This document shows positions 27,377-36,352 of a stretch of DNA of 64,000 nucleotides, piece after piece. Source of the DNA: Litoribrevibacter euphylliae (lineage in GTDB: Bacteria; Pseudomonadota; Gammaproteobacteria; Pseudomonadales; Litoribrevibacteraceae); assembly GCF_042646085.1 (NCBI RefSeq), contig NZ_JBHRSZ010000004.1, forward strand, positions 310,001 to 374,000. Reading direction: 5' to 3'. The position numbers were made by a program, and so were the translations under genes. Within the stretch, counting starts at the first letter, position 1; each line of letters opens with the position of its first letter. The notes under the pieces are model-generated. The model saw nothing but the letters and a program-made list of their open reading frames with translations, was not told the DNA's origin and searched no databases.

Positions 27377-27634
27377 TTAATTGGGAACTGGTGATTTGAG
27401 GCGTTCTATGATTCCTGTTCTTACATTAATCATTTCCTGGTAAGCACTGATCATCTTACAATAGGCATCATAAGCATCTCCCATTGTTTGGTCATGGCTG
27501 CTAGGAAGACTCTTAATGGCGTTCATGGCTTTTGTAAAGTGCTTAATCTCTACTTCCAGCGCATTAATGATGCGATTGCGCTGATCCTCGCCTTGTGATT
27601 CCTGTGTTTGCATGAATTGAAAATCAACAGACAT
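27377..27634 (-). CDS. Small protein of unknown function, helical
   Basis: This protein of about 85 residues starts at ATG 27634, which is preceded by GGGGGAA at a good distance; an upstream ATG at 27667 lacks such a site. The sequence is highly helical (FQFMQTQESQGEDQRNRI onward) and looks like a four-helix or coiled-coil protein, with no Cys cluster and no membrane helix. No family is recognised. Confidence 0.6.
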   Translation of the reverse strand: MSVDFQFMQTQESQGEDQRNRIINALEVEIKHFTKAMNAIKSLPSSHDQTMGDAYDAYCKMISAYQEMINVRTGIIERLKSPVPN

Positions 27635-27764
27635 GGCATTCCCCCCAGTGGCACTCTGTATCATCACTATAAGTGGTTAGGGAGTTGTGGGGGTAACGAG
27701 CTATAGGCGAGTTACTGTAAGTTGGAAGCGTTTCGAATAGGAAGATATTGTATAATTTTTATAC

Positions 27765-27795
27765 AAAAAAAGCCCTGAAGGACAGGACTTTTTCT
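27765..27795 (-). terminator. Probable terminator after htpX
   Basis: An imperfect stem has arms AAAAAAGCCCTG and CAGGACTTTTT (one mismatch) and a 5-nt loop, with a T-run on the minus strand, beyond the htpX stop. Confidence 0.7.
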
Positions 27796-27818
27796 TACAT
27801 CATATATACATGAGAGAA

Positions 27819-28703
27819 TTAATATTTACCTTGAAGGGCTTTAATTCTTTCATCAAGCGGTGGGTGGCTAGAAAACATTGCCTGCAGACCGCTTCTCATA
27901 CCTTGGTTGATACCAAAGGCCACCAGGCTGTCCGGCATTTGATTTGGAACCTCTGTCTCTGCTTTCAGGTGTTGAAGTGCAGCAACCATCCCGGCTGGGC
28001 TCGCCAGTTCTGCACCGGCTTCGTCGGCTCGATATTCACGACGACGTGAGAACCACATGACGATCACCTGAGCCAGAATGGCCAGAACCACTTCAGCGAT
28101 GAAGGTTGTAATGTAGAAAGCGATTCCATGGCCACCTTCGTTCTTGAAGACTACTCGGTCTACGGTATGACCAATGATTCTTGCGAAGAACATAACAAAG
28201 GTATTGACCACACCTTGGATCAACGTGAGAGTTACCATGTCGCCATTGGCAACGTGACCGATTTCATGCCCAAGAATGGCTTTGACTTCTTCTTTACTGT
28301 AACGCTGTAATAAACCAGCGCTCACAGCTACCAAAGCATCGTTTCTGTTCCAGCCTGTGGCAAATGCGTTTGCTTGCTGTGCAGGGAAGATCCCTACTTC
28401 AGGCATACCAATGCCCGCTTTTTCAGAGAGTTCTTTAACCGTTTCAAGCAACCAGTGTTCTTCAGCATTTCTTGGCTGGCTAATGATCTGGGTACCTGTT
28501 GTTCTTTTTGCCATCCACTTGGAAATGAACAACGAAATGAAAGCTCCGGTAAAACCAAAAACGGCACAGAAGATTAATAGGCTTTGTAGGTTTAGGCCTC
28601 CTCGGCTATCGAGGTAAGAGCCAACCCCAAGCAGATTCAGGGTAATACTGGCTACAATGATCACAGCCAGGTTGGTTAATAGGAATAAACCGATTCTAAG
28701 CAT
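27819..28703 (-). CDS. htpX: Membrane zinc metalloprotease HtpX
   Basis: This 294-residue M48 protease has two N-terminal helices (about 5-28 and 40-62), the zinc site HEIGH (146-150), two more helices and the third ligand in EYRADEAGAELAS. HtpX degrades misfolded inner-membrane proteins together with FtsH. The ending SSHPPLDERIKAL is typical. The length matches E. coli HtpX (293). It is a single gene with its own terminator. Confidence 0.95.
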   Translation of the reverse strand: MLRIGLFLLTNLAVIIVASITLNLLGVGSYLDSRGGLNLQSLLIFCAVFGFTGAFISLFISKWMAKRTTGTQIISQPRNAEEHWLLETVKELSEKAGIGMPEVGIFPAQQANAFATGWNRNDALVAVSAGLLQRYSKEEVKAILGHEIGHVANGDMVTLTLIQGVVNTFVMFFARIIGHTVDRVVFKNEGGHGIAFYITTFIAEVVLAILAQVIVMWFSRRREYRADEAGAELASPAGMVAALQHLKAETEVPNQMPDSLVAFGINQGMRSGLQAMFSSHPPLDERIKALQGKY

Positions 28704-28954
28704 TGTTTCTCCTCAACACGCTTCTATGTAATTCCAGAACTTGTGCTTTAAGCTGCACGCTCTTTATTGCTTCATAGTGTGGGCAATTTAGAGTCTTTCA
28801 AGGTCTGGCTAATAATTATGAGCTTTGAATATGACAGTTTGTCTGCGTAATAGTTTGCTTTGGGTGGTTACTTTTATTGTAGTTTGATGGTTACTTTTTT
28901 GTAGACTGTAGTTTGGTTTCTATCGAAATTATGAGGGAAGAAATTAGTTGGGTG

Positions 28955-29386
28955 CTAATCTTTTGAACGACCGTGAACAGAAAGGTTATTCAGCAAGCAA
29001 CGGGTCACTTCACAGAGTTCATCTGAGGTTGCCTGGGTAACGCAGTGGTGTAATTGGGCGGCCAGTGTTGCATAAGATGTATGTGCATCAGACGTTGGTA
29101 GAGGCTTTCCGGACAGATGTGAGAAGGCAGCTTGGGTGAGTGTTGCGAGTTCTATCGCTTCTTGCCCAATATTGCCAGCATGACGAATGTAACCTTCTTC
29201 GGTGAGCCAAACAATCGCAGAGAAGCAGGCTTGAAAGCGATTGCTGTACTGTCCGATATCGTCGGTTTCTTCGTAGCCGCATAAATCACCCACATAGACA
29301 GAGACTTTGCGTGGGAAGCTGCGATATAGCCTAAGCAATATCACAGCGCAGTCTTTGTAGAAATCCTCGATATGTAATTCGTCCAT
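28955..29386 (-). CDS. Conserved protein of unknown function beside alaA
   Basis: This soluble helical protein of 143 residues has ATG 29386 chosen because AGGA stands 9 bp upstream; a TTG at 29395 is too close to that site. It begins MDELHIEDFYKDCAVILLRL and contains VYVGDLCGYEETDDIGQY. No catalytic signature is recognised. It lies 26 bp after alaA on the same strand, so the two are probably co-transcribed. The function is unknown. Confidence 0.68.
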   Translation of the reverse strand: MDELHIEDFYKDCAVILLRLYRSFPRKVSVYVGDLCGYEETDDIGQYSNRFQACFSAIVWLTEEGYIRHAGNIGQEAIELATLTQAAFSHLSGKPLPTSDAHTSYATLAAQLHHCVTQATSDELCEVTRCLLNNLSVHGRSKD

Positions 29387-29412
29387 GGCTTTCAATCCTG
29401 CTTGATCAATAA

Positions 29413-30624
29413 TTACTGGCTATATCGGCTGAAAAAGCGTTCAAGACGATCGGTAGCTTGTATTAGATCTTCTTTATGCGGTAAGAACACAATTCGGAAG
29501 TGATCCGGGTGAGGCCAGTTAAAGGCCGTACCTTGTACGATCAGAATTTTTTCTTGTCGCAGAAGATCCAGAGCAAACTGCTCATCGTCTTGAATGTTGA
29601 AGCGTTTATCCATCTTAGCGAAGAGGTATAAAGCGCCTTCAGGCTTTGTACAGCTGATGCCTGGAATTTGATTCAAGGCTTCATAGCAGATGTCTCTCTG
29701 TTCCAAAAGACGGCCGCCAGGGAGGATTAATTCGTTTACACTTTGGTAACCGCCGAGCGCTGTTTGAATGCCATACATACTTGGTACATTGGCGCAGAGA
29801 CGCATTGATGACAGAATTTCCAACCCTTCAATGTAGTCTTTCGCCTGGTGTTTTGGTCCAGAGATGACCATCCAGCCAGAGCGGAAACCAGCGGCACGAT
29901 AGGCTTTTGATAGACCGTTAAACGTAATGGTTAGAACATCTTCCGACAGAGATGCTAGTGGTGTGTGGGTGGCACCATCGTAGAGGATTCGATCATAAAT
30001 CTCATCGGCAAACACAATCAGGTTGTGCTGTCTTGCCAGCTCAAGAATCTCAAGTAATACGCTGTCAGGATATACCGCGCCTGTTGGGTTGTTTGGGTTA
30101 ATAACAACAATACCGCGAGTACGATCAGTGATTTTACGTTTGATGTCTTCAATATCAGGCATCCAGTTGCTTTGTTCATCGCAGATGTAATGAACAGCGG
30201 TGCCACCGGCTAAACTTGTTGCAGCAGTCCATAGCGGATAATCAGGAGCAGGAATTAGTAGTTCGTCACCATTATTAAGTAAAGCTTGTGTAGACACTGT
30301 GATAAGTTCACTGACGCCATTGCCAATGTAAATATCATCGATCTCAACGCCTTTGACTTGTCGATTTTGACAGTCGTGCATAATCGCTTTACGGGCTGCA
30401 AACAAACCTTTGGAGTCGCAGTAGCCTTGAGCATTGGAGAGATTACGAATCATATCTTGGATGATTTCGTCTGGGGCATCAAAACCGAATGGGGCAGGGT
30501 TTCCGATATTAAGCTTTAATACTTTGTGGCCTTCATCTTCTAAACGACGTGCTTCACGCAGAACGGGTCCACGGATGTCGTAACATACATTGAGTAGCTT
30601 ATTTGATTTGTTGATCGTGTGCAT
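29413..30624 (-). CDS. alaA: Glutamate-pyruvate aminotransferase AlaA (YfbQ)
   Basis: This 403-residue fold-type I PLP aminotransferase makes L-alanine from pyruvate with glutamate as donor. The start HTINKSNKLLNVCYDIRGPV matches AlaA closely. Other motifs are NIGNPAPFGFDAPDEI, INPNNPTGAVY, FADEIYDRILYDG and the PLP Lys in FNGLSKAYRAAGFRSGW. Length equals the E. coli enzyme (405). It probably leads a two-gene unit with the small protein downstream. Confidence 0.95.
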   Translation of the reverse strand: MHTINKSNKLLNVCYDIRGPVLREARRLEDEGHKVLKLNIGNPAPFGFDAPDEIIQDMIRNLSNAQGYCDSKGLFAARKAIMHDCQNRQVKGVEIDDIYIGNGVSELITVSTQALLNNGDELLIPAPDYPLWTAATSLAGGTAVHYICDEQSNWMPDIEDIKRKITDRTRGIVVINPNNPTGAVYPDSVLLEILELARQHNLIVFADEIYDRILYDGATHTPLASLSEDVLTITFNGLSKAYRAAGFRSGWMVISGPKHQAKDYIEGLEILSSMRLCANVPSMYGIQTALGGYQSVNELILPGGRLLEQRDICYEALNQIPGISCTKPEGALYLFAKMDKRFNIQDDEQFALDLLRQEKILIVQGTAFNWPHPDHFRIVFLPHKEDLIQATDRLERFFSRYSQ

Positions 30625-30729
30625 AGACAGTGACTCGGAAATGCCCTTAACTTTATGTGAACGTGCAATAATACCTGTGCGCTATTCACGCTGTAAATGT
30701 ACACTTTTTAAAAAATGAAGGGAGACAGT

Positions 30730-31131
30730 ATGAAAATTGAAAAGAGTGAAGCCGAATGGCGGGAGATTTTAACGGATCATGAATTTCATATATGCAGGGA
30801 GAAAGGAACAGAACGGCCTTTCACTGGAGCATACAATAATGAAAAACGATCCGGTCTTTATTATTGCACATGTTGTAATAAGCCTTTGTTTAGTTCTACT
30901 GCGAAGTATGATTCGGGGTCGGGCTGGCCGAGTTATTTTCAGGCGGTTGATAGCGGTGCTGTGTCTGAGCATCGGGATAGCTCATTAGGAATGGAACGTG
31001 TGGAGATTACCTGCAGTGATTGCGGTTCTCATTTAGGTCATGTGTTTACTGATGGTCCTCAGCCTACAGGGTTAAGGTACTGTGTGAATAGTGCTTCATT
31101 ACGTTTTGATCCTGATTTAGACGACGCTTAG
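30730..31131 (+). CDS. msrB: Peptide-methionine (R)-S-oxide reductase MsrB
   Basis: This 133-residue protein starts at ATG 30730, with GGGAGA just upstream; an in-frame ATG at 30715 is less well placed. Zinc Cys pairs are Cys46/49 and Cys95/98. The substrate loop is SGSGWPSYF and the catalytic Cys118 lies in RYCVNSASLRF. MsrB repairs methionine-R-sulfoxide using thioredoxin. It is the single-domain form without MsrA. Its neighbours Gpx and OhrR also deal with peroxides. Confidence 0.95.
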   Translation: MKIEKSEAEWREILTDHEFHICREKGTERPFTGAYNNEKRSGLYYCTCCNKPLFSSTAKYDSGSGWPSYFQAVDSGAVSEHRDSSLGMERVEITCSDCGSHLGHVFTDGPQPTGLRYCVNSASLRFDPDLDDA

Positions 31132-31160
31132 TCAGTTCTGCTGATTATAGTTGCAGTAAG

Positions 31161-31190
31161 TTGGTTGAATATTGTTCTATTAAGTTATAT
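31161..31190 (+). promoter_or_regulatory. Candidate sigma-70 promoter of gpx
   Basis: TTGGTT (31161-31166) and TTATAT (31185-31190) are 18 bp apart, about 45 bp before the gpx start. The downstream hexamer runs into the inverted repeat at 31187-31202. Confidence 0.45.
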
Positions 31191-31202
31191 TGTGCGCAAT
31201 AT
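31187..31202. promoter_or_regulatory. Inverted repeat upstream of gpx, candidate operator
   Basis: The perfect 6-bp arms ATATTG and CAATAT are separated by TGCG. It overlaps the candidate -10 region of gpx, as an operator for a dimeric repressor would. The MarR/OhrR gene two positions downstream is the obvious candidate, although the core differs from published OhrR sites (TACAATT-AATTGTA). Confidence 0.4.
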
Positions 31203-31235
31203 TATTTTGAGCTATTTAATTGGAATGGGAGTCGG

Positions 31236-31715
31236 ATGATGAGTGTTTATCAGTTCAATGCAAATACCTTAACGGGTGAAGATGTCAGTTTAGAGGCGTA
31301 CAAAGGCAAAGTACTTTTGATTGTAAATACTGCATCTAAGTGCGGTTTAACGCCGCAGTATGAGGGCTTGGAAACTCTGTATAAAGAACTTAATGGTGAG
31401 GGTGTTGAGATTCTCGGTTTTCCATGTAATCAGTTTGGAAAGCAAGAACCGGGCTCAAGCGAAGATATCGCCTCTTTCTGTCTTAAGAACTATGGCGTGT
31501 CATTTCCTATGTTTGAAAAGATTGATGTGAATGGCCCAACGACGCACCCTCTATATCAGTACCTTAAAAGTAATGCGAAAGGGCTTCTGGGAAGTGAAAA
31601 GATCAAGTGGAACTTCACAAAGTTTCTAATCAATAAGGAAGGTGAGGTTGTTGCTCGTTATGCCCCGACGACTCCGCCTGAGAAAATAAAAGCAGATATC
31701 CAAAAGTTACTCTAG
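31236..31715 (+). CDS. Glutathione peroxidase family protein
   Basis: This 159-residue protein starts at ATG 31236, with GGGAG 5 bp away. A longer reading frame back to 31161 has no site and an unlikely sequence. The peroxidatic Cys36 lies in NTASKCGLTPQY. The Gln of the catalytic tetrad is in FPCNQFGKQEPG and the Trp/Asn are in KWNFTKFL. Bacterial Cys-type Gpx proteins (BtuE-like) reduce hydrogen peroxide and lipid hydroperoxides, often using thioredoxin rather than glutathione. The next gene is an OhrR-type regulator. Confidence 0.93.
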   Translation: MMSVYQFNANTLTGEDVSLEAYKGKVLLIVNTASKCGLTPQYEGLETLYKELNGEGVEILGFPCNQFGKQEPGSSEDIASFCLKNYGVSFPMFEKIDVNGPTTHPLYQYLKSNAKGLLGSEKIKWNFTKFLINKEGEVVARYAPTTPPEKIKADIQKLL

Positions 31716-31769
31716 CTGAGTGTAATGTTAGAACTGGTCTTCGATAACCTTGTAGAAAGAGAGAGTTAG

Positions 31770-32225
31770 GTGAGTTACCCGGATCAATTAAAGCTTGATA
31801 ATCAGTTGTGTTTTTTGTTGTACAGCGCATCTCGTTCAATGACTCGGAGATACCGTCCTTTGTTGGATGAGCTGGGGCTTACCTATCCTCAATATCTGGT
31901 TATGTTGGTGCTTTGGGAGGCTGAGGGTCAAGGGTTATCTATTGGTGAAATCGGAGAATCCTTAATGTTGGATACTGGAACTCTTACTCCATTACTTAAA
32001 CGCCTTGAGCAGAATGGGCTTATTTCCAGGGTTCGTAGTCTTGAAGATGAGCGGCGAGTGGATGTGTGTTTGACCAAAGAGGGGTTGGATTTACGCAGTA
32101 GGGCGGAAGTCGTTCCATTAAAAATGATGTGTGATTTGGAAATTAATGAAGATGACTTGGCAATGAGAGATACATTGATGCAGTTGCTTCAGCAATTGAA
32201 TGCCAAGTTGGCTGGCTCTGAATAG
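31770..32225 (+). CDS. ohrR: MarR-family organic-peroxide regulator, OhrR-like
   Basis: This 151-residue protein starts at GTG 31770 with GAGAG upstream. It opens with LDNQLCFLLYSASRSMTRRY and continues YPQYLVMLVLWE, the OhrR pattern, including the peroxide-sensing Cys14. The winged helix contains LDTGTLTPLLKRLEQNGLISR and the DERR wing. OhrR represses ohr until oxidised by organic hydroperoxides. No ohr is present here; the only likely local target is gpx, 54 bp upstream on the same strand. The functional name is by similarity only. Confidence 0.88.
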   Translation: MSYPDQLKLDNQLCFLLYSASRSMTRRYRPLLDELGLTYPQYLVMLVLWEAEGQGLSIGEIGESLMLDTGTLTPLLKRLEQNGLISRVRSLEDERRVDVCLTKEGLDLRSRAEVVPLKMMCDLEINEDDLAMRDTLMQLLQQLNAKLAGSE

Positions 32226-32257
32226 ATTTCGATAGTGATAGTTGCAACGATTTATTA

Positions 32258-34648
32258 CTAAACCGTTGCCGACTTTTCAGGATCGAGTAGCCATTGATCT
32301 AGTTTTCTGATGAGATCTTCTTTGCGGTATGGCTTTGTAAGGAAATCGCTCATGCCGCAATCAAAACAACGTTGTTTGTCTTCATTCATGATGTTTGCAG
32401 TGACTGCAATAATAGGGATGTCTTTTCCTTGTGGTAGCATGCGTATTGCTTGGGTCGCTTGATACCCATCCATAACTGGCATGTGGCAATCCATTAAGAT
32501 TAAATCAAAATTATCTTTTTTGATTTGTTCGACTGCCAGTTGTCCATTGTCAGCAATGAATATTTCTGTAAAACCTAGTTTTTTCAGTAATCCTGTTGCT
32601 ACTTTTTGATTTACTTCGTTGTCTTCAACAATCAGTATCCGCTCGCAATTGTATTGATGAGAGGTGGCTTCGGTTGGTTTTTGAGGCTCTTGCTTGCTGG
32701 TCTTTATATTAAGCAGCTTTTTTAGGGCGTCTTTTAGTAGACTGTGATAAACCGGGCGTTGAAGTTGTATGTATTCACTTTCCTGATCAATGTTGTTCGT
32801 TAATAGAATGGTCTGGTTGAGAGGCAGTGAATGTGTCTCTTTGGCTGCTTGGAAGGCAAGGTAGGTTTGATTTTCGTTGGGTTCAATATCGTTTTCGTTG
32901 TCTATGAATTCGATGTCGGCCCCCCAATAATTTAACTGAGTCTGAAGGTCGTGATTTTCAATTGGATGGTTGTTTTGTGAATTAACGATGCAGAGCTTCG
33001 GTTGGTTACTTAAGAAGCGATATTCTATCCAGGCTTCGCATGGAAGATGGAAGGTAAGTGTAAAGCAACTGCCAATGTCTTTTTCGGATTCAATTGTAAT
33101 GTCACCGTGCATGCACTCCGTCAATTGTTTAACCAGGGTTAATCCGAGGCCGGTGCCGCCGTATTTTCGAGTGGTTTGTGTGGATGCCTGGGTGAAAGGG
33201 GTGAAGATGACGGCCTGTTCTTCAGGTGTCATACCTATGCCGGTATCAATAATTTTAATTTGTATATTATGTGGATTAACGGCATTGCCTATTTGGTTTT
33301 CAAAGCCTTGATTGTTGAATTCCGCAATAATGGCTACATGGCCTTGTTTGGTGAATTTCAAAGCATTACTGACAAGGTTGCTGATGATCTGGCGAATTCT
33401 GGTAGGGTCACCTTTTACTTTGCCTGGGAAATCAGGCTGGATGGACAAGTATAAATCAAGCTTTTCCGCTTGAGGTGAGCTTTTGAATAAAGTGACGGTC
33501 TGTTCAAGTAACTCCCTGAAGTCAAACGATACGGTTTCAAGGTTAATTTTTCCAGATTCAACTTTTGCAATATCCAGAATGTCGTTGAGGATTTGTTGTA
33601 AGGTATCGCCAGAGGCACTGGCCAGTTTCAGTTGTTCGCGAATGGTTTCGTCAATGCCGGTTTTTGATTCTAGTGCGAGATTGATCATACCTAGAACACC
33701 GCTTAGTGGTGTTCTGATTTCATGGCTCATGTTGGCCAAGAAAATCGCTCGTGCCTGACTGCTTCTTTCCGCTTCTTCTCTAGCGATCTCAAGATTGTCG
33801 ATGGCGTCAGTTAAGTCATTATTTGCTTCGGTCAGTTCTTTTGTTCTTAACTCGACCGCTTGCTCTAGGCGTTCTGTGTATCTCTGTCTGTCTCTTTCTG
33901 CGAGTTTGAGTTCGTGGAAGCTGCGCTCAATTTCGCTTAGTTGTTTGTTGGTTGTTTCGATAAGAAGCCCGATTTCATCTTCTTTATGATTCGATAGCTT
34001 GTTAATGCGTAGCTTGGTTGGGTCGTCACTGGCATGGATATTAGAAAGCTGAGAGGTAATAGAGCTTAACGGTTTGGTTAGCATGAAATAGAACATAACC
34101 AAGAGAGAGAATGCCAGAATACAAGCCTGTAAAAGCACGGTTCCGAGGAGTGTTAAGCTTTCATTGATAAAGCTTTCGCCAGTAGGCTCCATATTAATGG
34201 TCAGGTGTAGGTGGCCTAATTGCTCGGTAGGGTCGTGCGCTACATTGAGTTTAAAACTGTGCTCTGGGGATTTGTCAAATAGGAAGCCGATCAGTTGATT
34301 GTATTGGCTTTCCGGGGTTTCCCGATATGACGAAGCAAGTATTTCACCTGACGGTTCAATAATGGCTGCTTGTTTTACTAAGGGTAATTGAGCTAGGCCT
34401 TTAACCAGTTCTTTAGCTAGCTCAATATCAATGTTGTATGCTATACGAGAGGCTGGAGCTATGGTAATGCTGGCGAGCGATTGAATTTGCTCTTCTACTT
34501 TATGCTGTACCCTGTAGTAATTTGCTGCTATGACGAAAAGGCTAAAGATGATTCCTAATAAGAATGCGACACAAAGCGTATTTCTGGCCTGACGATAAGA
34601 TAGGCGTTGTCTTGTTGGTATTCTCATCTGAACGCTAAGGTCAGCCAC
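32258..34648 (-). CDS. BarA-like hybrid sensor histidine kinase without HPt
   Basis: This protein of 796 residues starts at GTG 34648, with a possible ATG at 34627. Two helices (about 24-46 and 164-190) bracket a small periplasmic sensor region. A HAMP (about 190-245) and coiled coil follow, then HisKA with FLANMSHEIRTPLSG (His309), HATPase with DTGIGM and GGTGLGL (about 468-502) and a degenerate receiver-like region (about 545-650). A full receiver follows (about 670-790, Asp720 in LILMDCHMPVMDG). BarA normally ends in an HPt; none is visible, so phosphate would have to pass to a separate HPt or directly. No cognate response regulator lies nearby. Confidence 0.9.
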   Translation of the reverse strand: MADLSVQMRIPTRQRLSYRQARNTLCVAFLLGIIFSLFVIAANYYRVQHKVEEQIQSLASITIAPASRIAYNIDIELAKELVKGLAQLPLVKQAAIIEPSGEILASSYRETPESQYNQLIGFLFDKSPEHSFKLNVAHDPTEQLGHLHLTINMEPTGESFINESLTLLGTVLLQACILAFSLLVMFYFMLTKPLSSITSQLSNIHASDDPTKLRINKLSNHKEDEIGLLIETTNKQLSEIERSFHELKLAERDRQRYTERLEQAVELRTKELTEANNDLTDAIDNLEIAREEAERSSQARAIFLANMSHEIRTPLSGVLGMINLALESKTGIDETIREQLKLASASGDTLQQILNDILDIAKVESGKINLETVSFDFRELLEQTVTLFKSSPQAEKLDLYLSIQPDFPGKVKGDPTRIRQIISNLVSNALKFTKQGHVAIIAEFNNQGFENQIGNAVNPHNIQIKIIDTGIGMTPEEQAVIFTPFTQASTQTTRKYGGTGLGLTLVKQLTECMHGDITIESEKDIGSCFTLTFHLPCEAWIEYRFLSNQPKLCIVNSQNNHPIENHDLQTQLNYWGADIEFIDNENDIEPNENQTYLAFQAAKETHSLPLNQTILLTNNIDQESEYIQLQRPVYHSLLKDALKKLLNIKTSKQEPQKPTEATSHQYNCERILIVEDNEVNQKVATGLLKKLGFTEIFIADNGQLAVEQIKKDNFDLILMDCHMPVMDGYQATQAIRMLPQGKDIPIIAVTANIMNEDKQRCFDCGMSDFLTKPYRKEDLIRKLDQWLLDPEKSATV

Positions 34649-34763
34649 TCACAATAGATGCGTAAGTCTGACTGAACAAATCCTTCTTTATTTTGCTTTA
34701 TAATAGTCTAGATCCATGAACATGGAAGCGTACCATTAAATGAGATGACTAGAAATGATATCT

Positions 34764-35555
34764 CTAGTCATAGACCTGTTTCATTTTGGTTCGTTCGTCT
34801 TCGGCAGCAATTTCATCCATGCCTTTCTCTAATTGTGAAGGTTGGTCCGTTGCTTTCTCGTGATTACGTTTCACCATGGCTTCTTCATCTGCTTTCTTCT
34901 TAAGTGCGTCAATTTTCTTACGAACGTACTCAATACGATCCCCGTTTTTATTGGCGAACTTTTCGAGCTCGGTCACTTCCTGGTAGTACTGGTGGATGGC
35001 GCTTCTAATTTTGTTACCGGCTTCCATCTCTTCTGCTTTGGCTCGGTAGAATTCAAAAGCAGCTTGGGTGTATAGGTATTTTACTAGGGTGTGGTAGCTT
35101 TTAGCTTTGTCTTTGCTAACTCTGCCTGCTCTTGCAAGGCTTAATAAGTGCTGATTCAGAACTTCCAAGAGATTGCGGACACGTCGTACCTGTTCAGAGG
35201 TCTTCAAAGGAATCTCTTTAGGTTCACCTTGGGAGTTCAGTTGGCTGAGTTGAGTCTGTGCTTCACCCAACATCTGTTTGGCGAAATTCTTTTGTGTTTT
35301 GTCACCAATAGAGAAGAGGTGGTTTGACTTGTACATCATACTTTCTATTAAAAGGCGCTTTAAGCCTTTATGTAGATAGTGGGCAGGGAGGTCTCGTAAC
35401 AAGGACTCTAACATGTTTATTTGATCATGAAGATTTTGCGAAATGCGCGAACGCTCAATTCGGTTCTTCTCCATTTGTTGGTTAATGTAGGCGATACCTA
35501 TCAAGATAACGAGGATGCCTATTACGATTAAAGCGGTTGTTAGTCCAGATGACAT
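34764..35555 (-). CDS. Membrane-anchored coiled-coil protein of unknown function
   Basis: This protein of 263 residues has one N-terminal helix (about 5-27) followed by long helical and coiled-coil stretches, for example QQMEKNRIERSRISQNLHDQ and KKIDALKKKADEEAMVKR. The C-terminus is Glu/Lys-rich. Its C-terminal domain probably faces the cytoplasm, by the positive-inside rule. No enzyme motif is seen. It lies between the kinase and the tRNA cluster, transcribed with or just before the kinase gene. The function is unknown. Confidence 0.68.
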   Translation of the reverse strand: MSSGLTTALIVIGILVILIGIAYINQQMEKNRIERSRISQNLHDQINMLESLLRDLPAHYLHKGLKRLLIESMMYKSNHLFSIGDKTQKNFAKQMLGEAQTQLSQLNSQGEPKEIPLKTSEQVRRVRNLLEVLNQHLLSLARAGRVSKDKAKSYHTLVKYLYTQAAFEFYRAKAEEMEAGNKIRSAIHQYYQEVTELEKFANKNGDRIEYVRKKIDALKKKADEEAMVKRNHEKATDQPSQLEKGMDEIAAEDERTKMKQVYD

Positions 35556-35704
35556 ATATATTAAACCTTACTTACCTTCTAATCTTAGCTATATATAAAG
35601 CAGATATACCTACCCTAATATTAGTCTTGTTATCGACTAAAATCACTATAACTCAAGGCCTTAGCAAAAGTTTTCTAAAAAATTAAAAAAAGTAATATTA
35701 AGAG

Positions 35705-35733
35705 TTGACAGTCTACCGATGTGTTATTAAGAT
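35705..35733 (+). promoter_or_regulatory. Promoter of the tRNA-Glu/tRNA-Gly cluster
   Basis: TTGACA (35705-35710) and TAAGAT (35728-35733) are exactly 17 bp apart, followed by a GC-rich ACGCGCAC discriminator of the kind found at stringently controlled stable-RNA promoters. Confidence 0.7.
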
Positions 35734-35770
35734 ACGCGCACTTTCTGACGAGGTCAGTAGGAAGTACGGA

Positions 35771-35846
35771 GTCCCATTCGTCTAGTGGCCTAGGACACCG
35801 CCCTTTCACGGCGGTAACAGGGGTTCGAACCCCCTATGGGACGCCA
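35771..35846 (+). tRNA. tRNA-Glu (anticodon TTC), first copy
   Basis: It has a 76-nt cloverleaf with encoded CCA. The acceptor arm is GTCCCAT/ATGGGAC, the anticodon arm is CCGCC-CTTTCAC-GGCGG with TTC, and the T-loop is GTTCGAA. Confidence 0.97.
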
Positions 35847-35848
35847 AT

Positions 35849-35924
<76 letters not shown>

Positions 35925-35971
35925 ATTTTTACCTATATGGTAGTACTTCTTACAGTGTCAGTTTGTGGTGT

Positions 35972-36047
35972 GTCCCATTCGTCTAGTGGCCTAGGACACC
36001 GCCCTTTCACGGCGGTAACAGGGGTTCGAACCCCCTATGGGACGCCA
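35972..36047 (+). tRNA. tRNA-Glu (anticodon TTC), second copy
   Basis: It is identical in sequence to the copy at 35771-35846, reached after a 47-nt spacer. Confidence 0.97.
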
Positions 36048-36049
36048 AT

Positions 36050-36125
<76 letters not shown>

Positions 36126-36131
36126 AATTCT

Positions 36132-36160
36132 AAAAACCAGTCTATATGACTGGTTTTTTT
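36132..36160 (+). terminator. Terminator of the tRNA cluster
   Basis: Arms AAAAACCAGTC and GACTGGTTTTT with a 5-nt loop and a T7 run begin 7 bp after the last tRNA. Confidence 0.9.
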
Positions 36161-36352
36161 ATGTCTGAAATGTTCTCCCTCTCTTACCTTGTACCTAATT
36201 TATTGCTGCTTCTCAGTGATAGAAGCCGACAGCTCATGTAAATATAGTACCTTTGACTTACTTCGCTTGTAGTTTGAATCGACAATCGGTTTATTTATTG
36301 GGGTTTCTGTTCTAAAGTTATTCGAAAAATATAACTGATAACGGACTACCTT

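Noticed and set aside
31161..31235. Longer N-terminus for the glutathione peroxidase
   Set aside because: The extra 25 residues are unlike the family and contain the candidate promoter and operator; ATG 31236 has GGGAG at the right distance.
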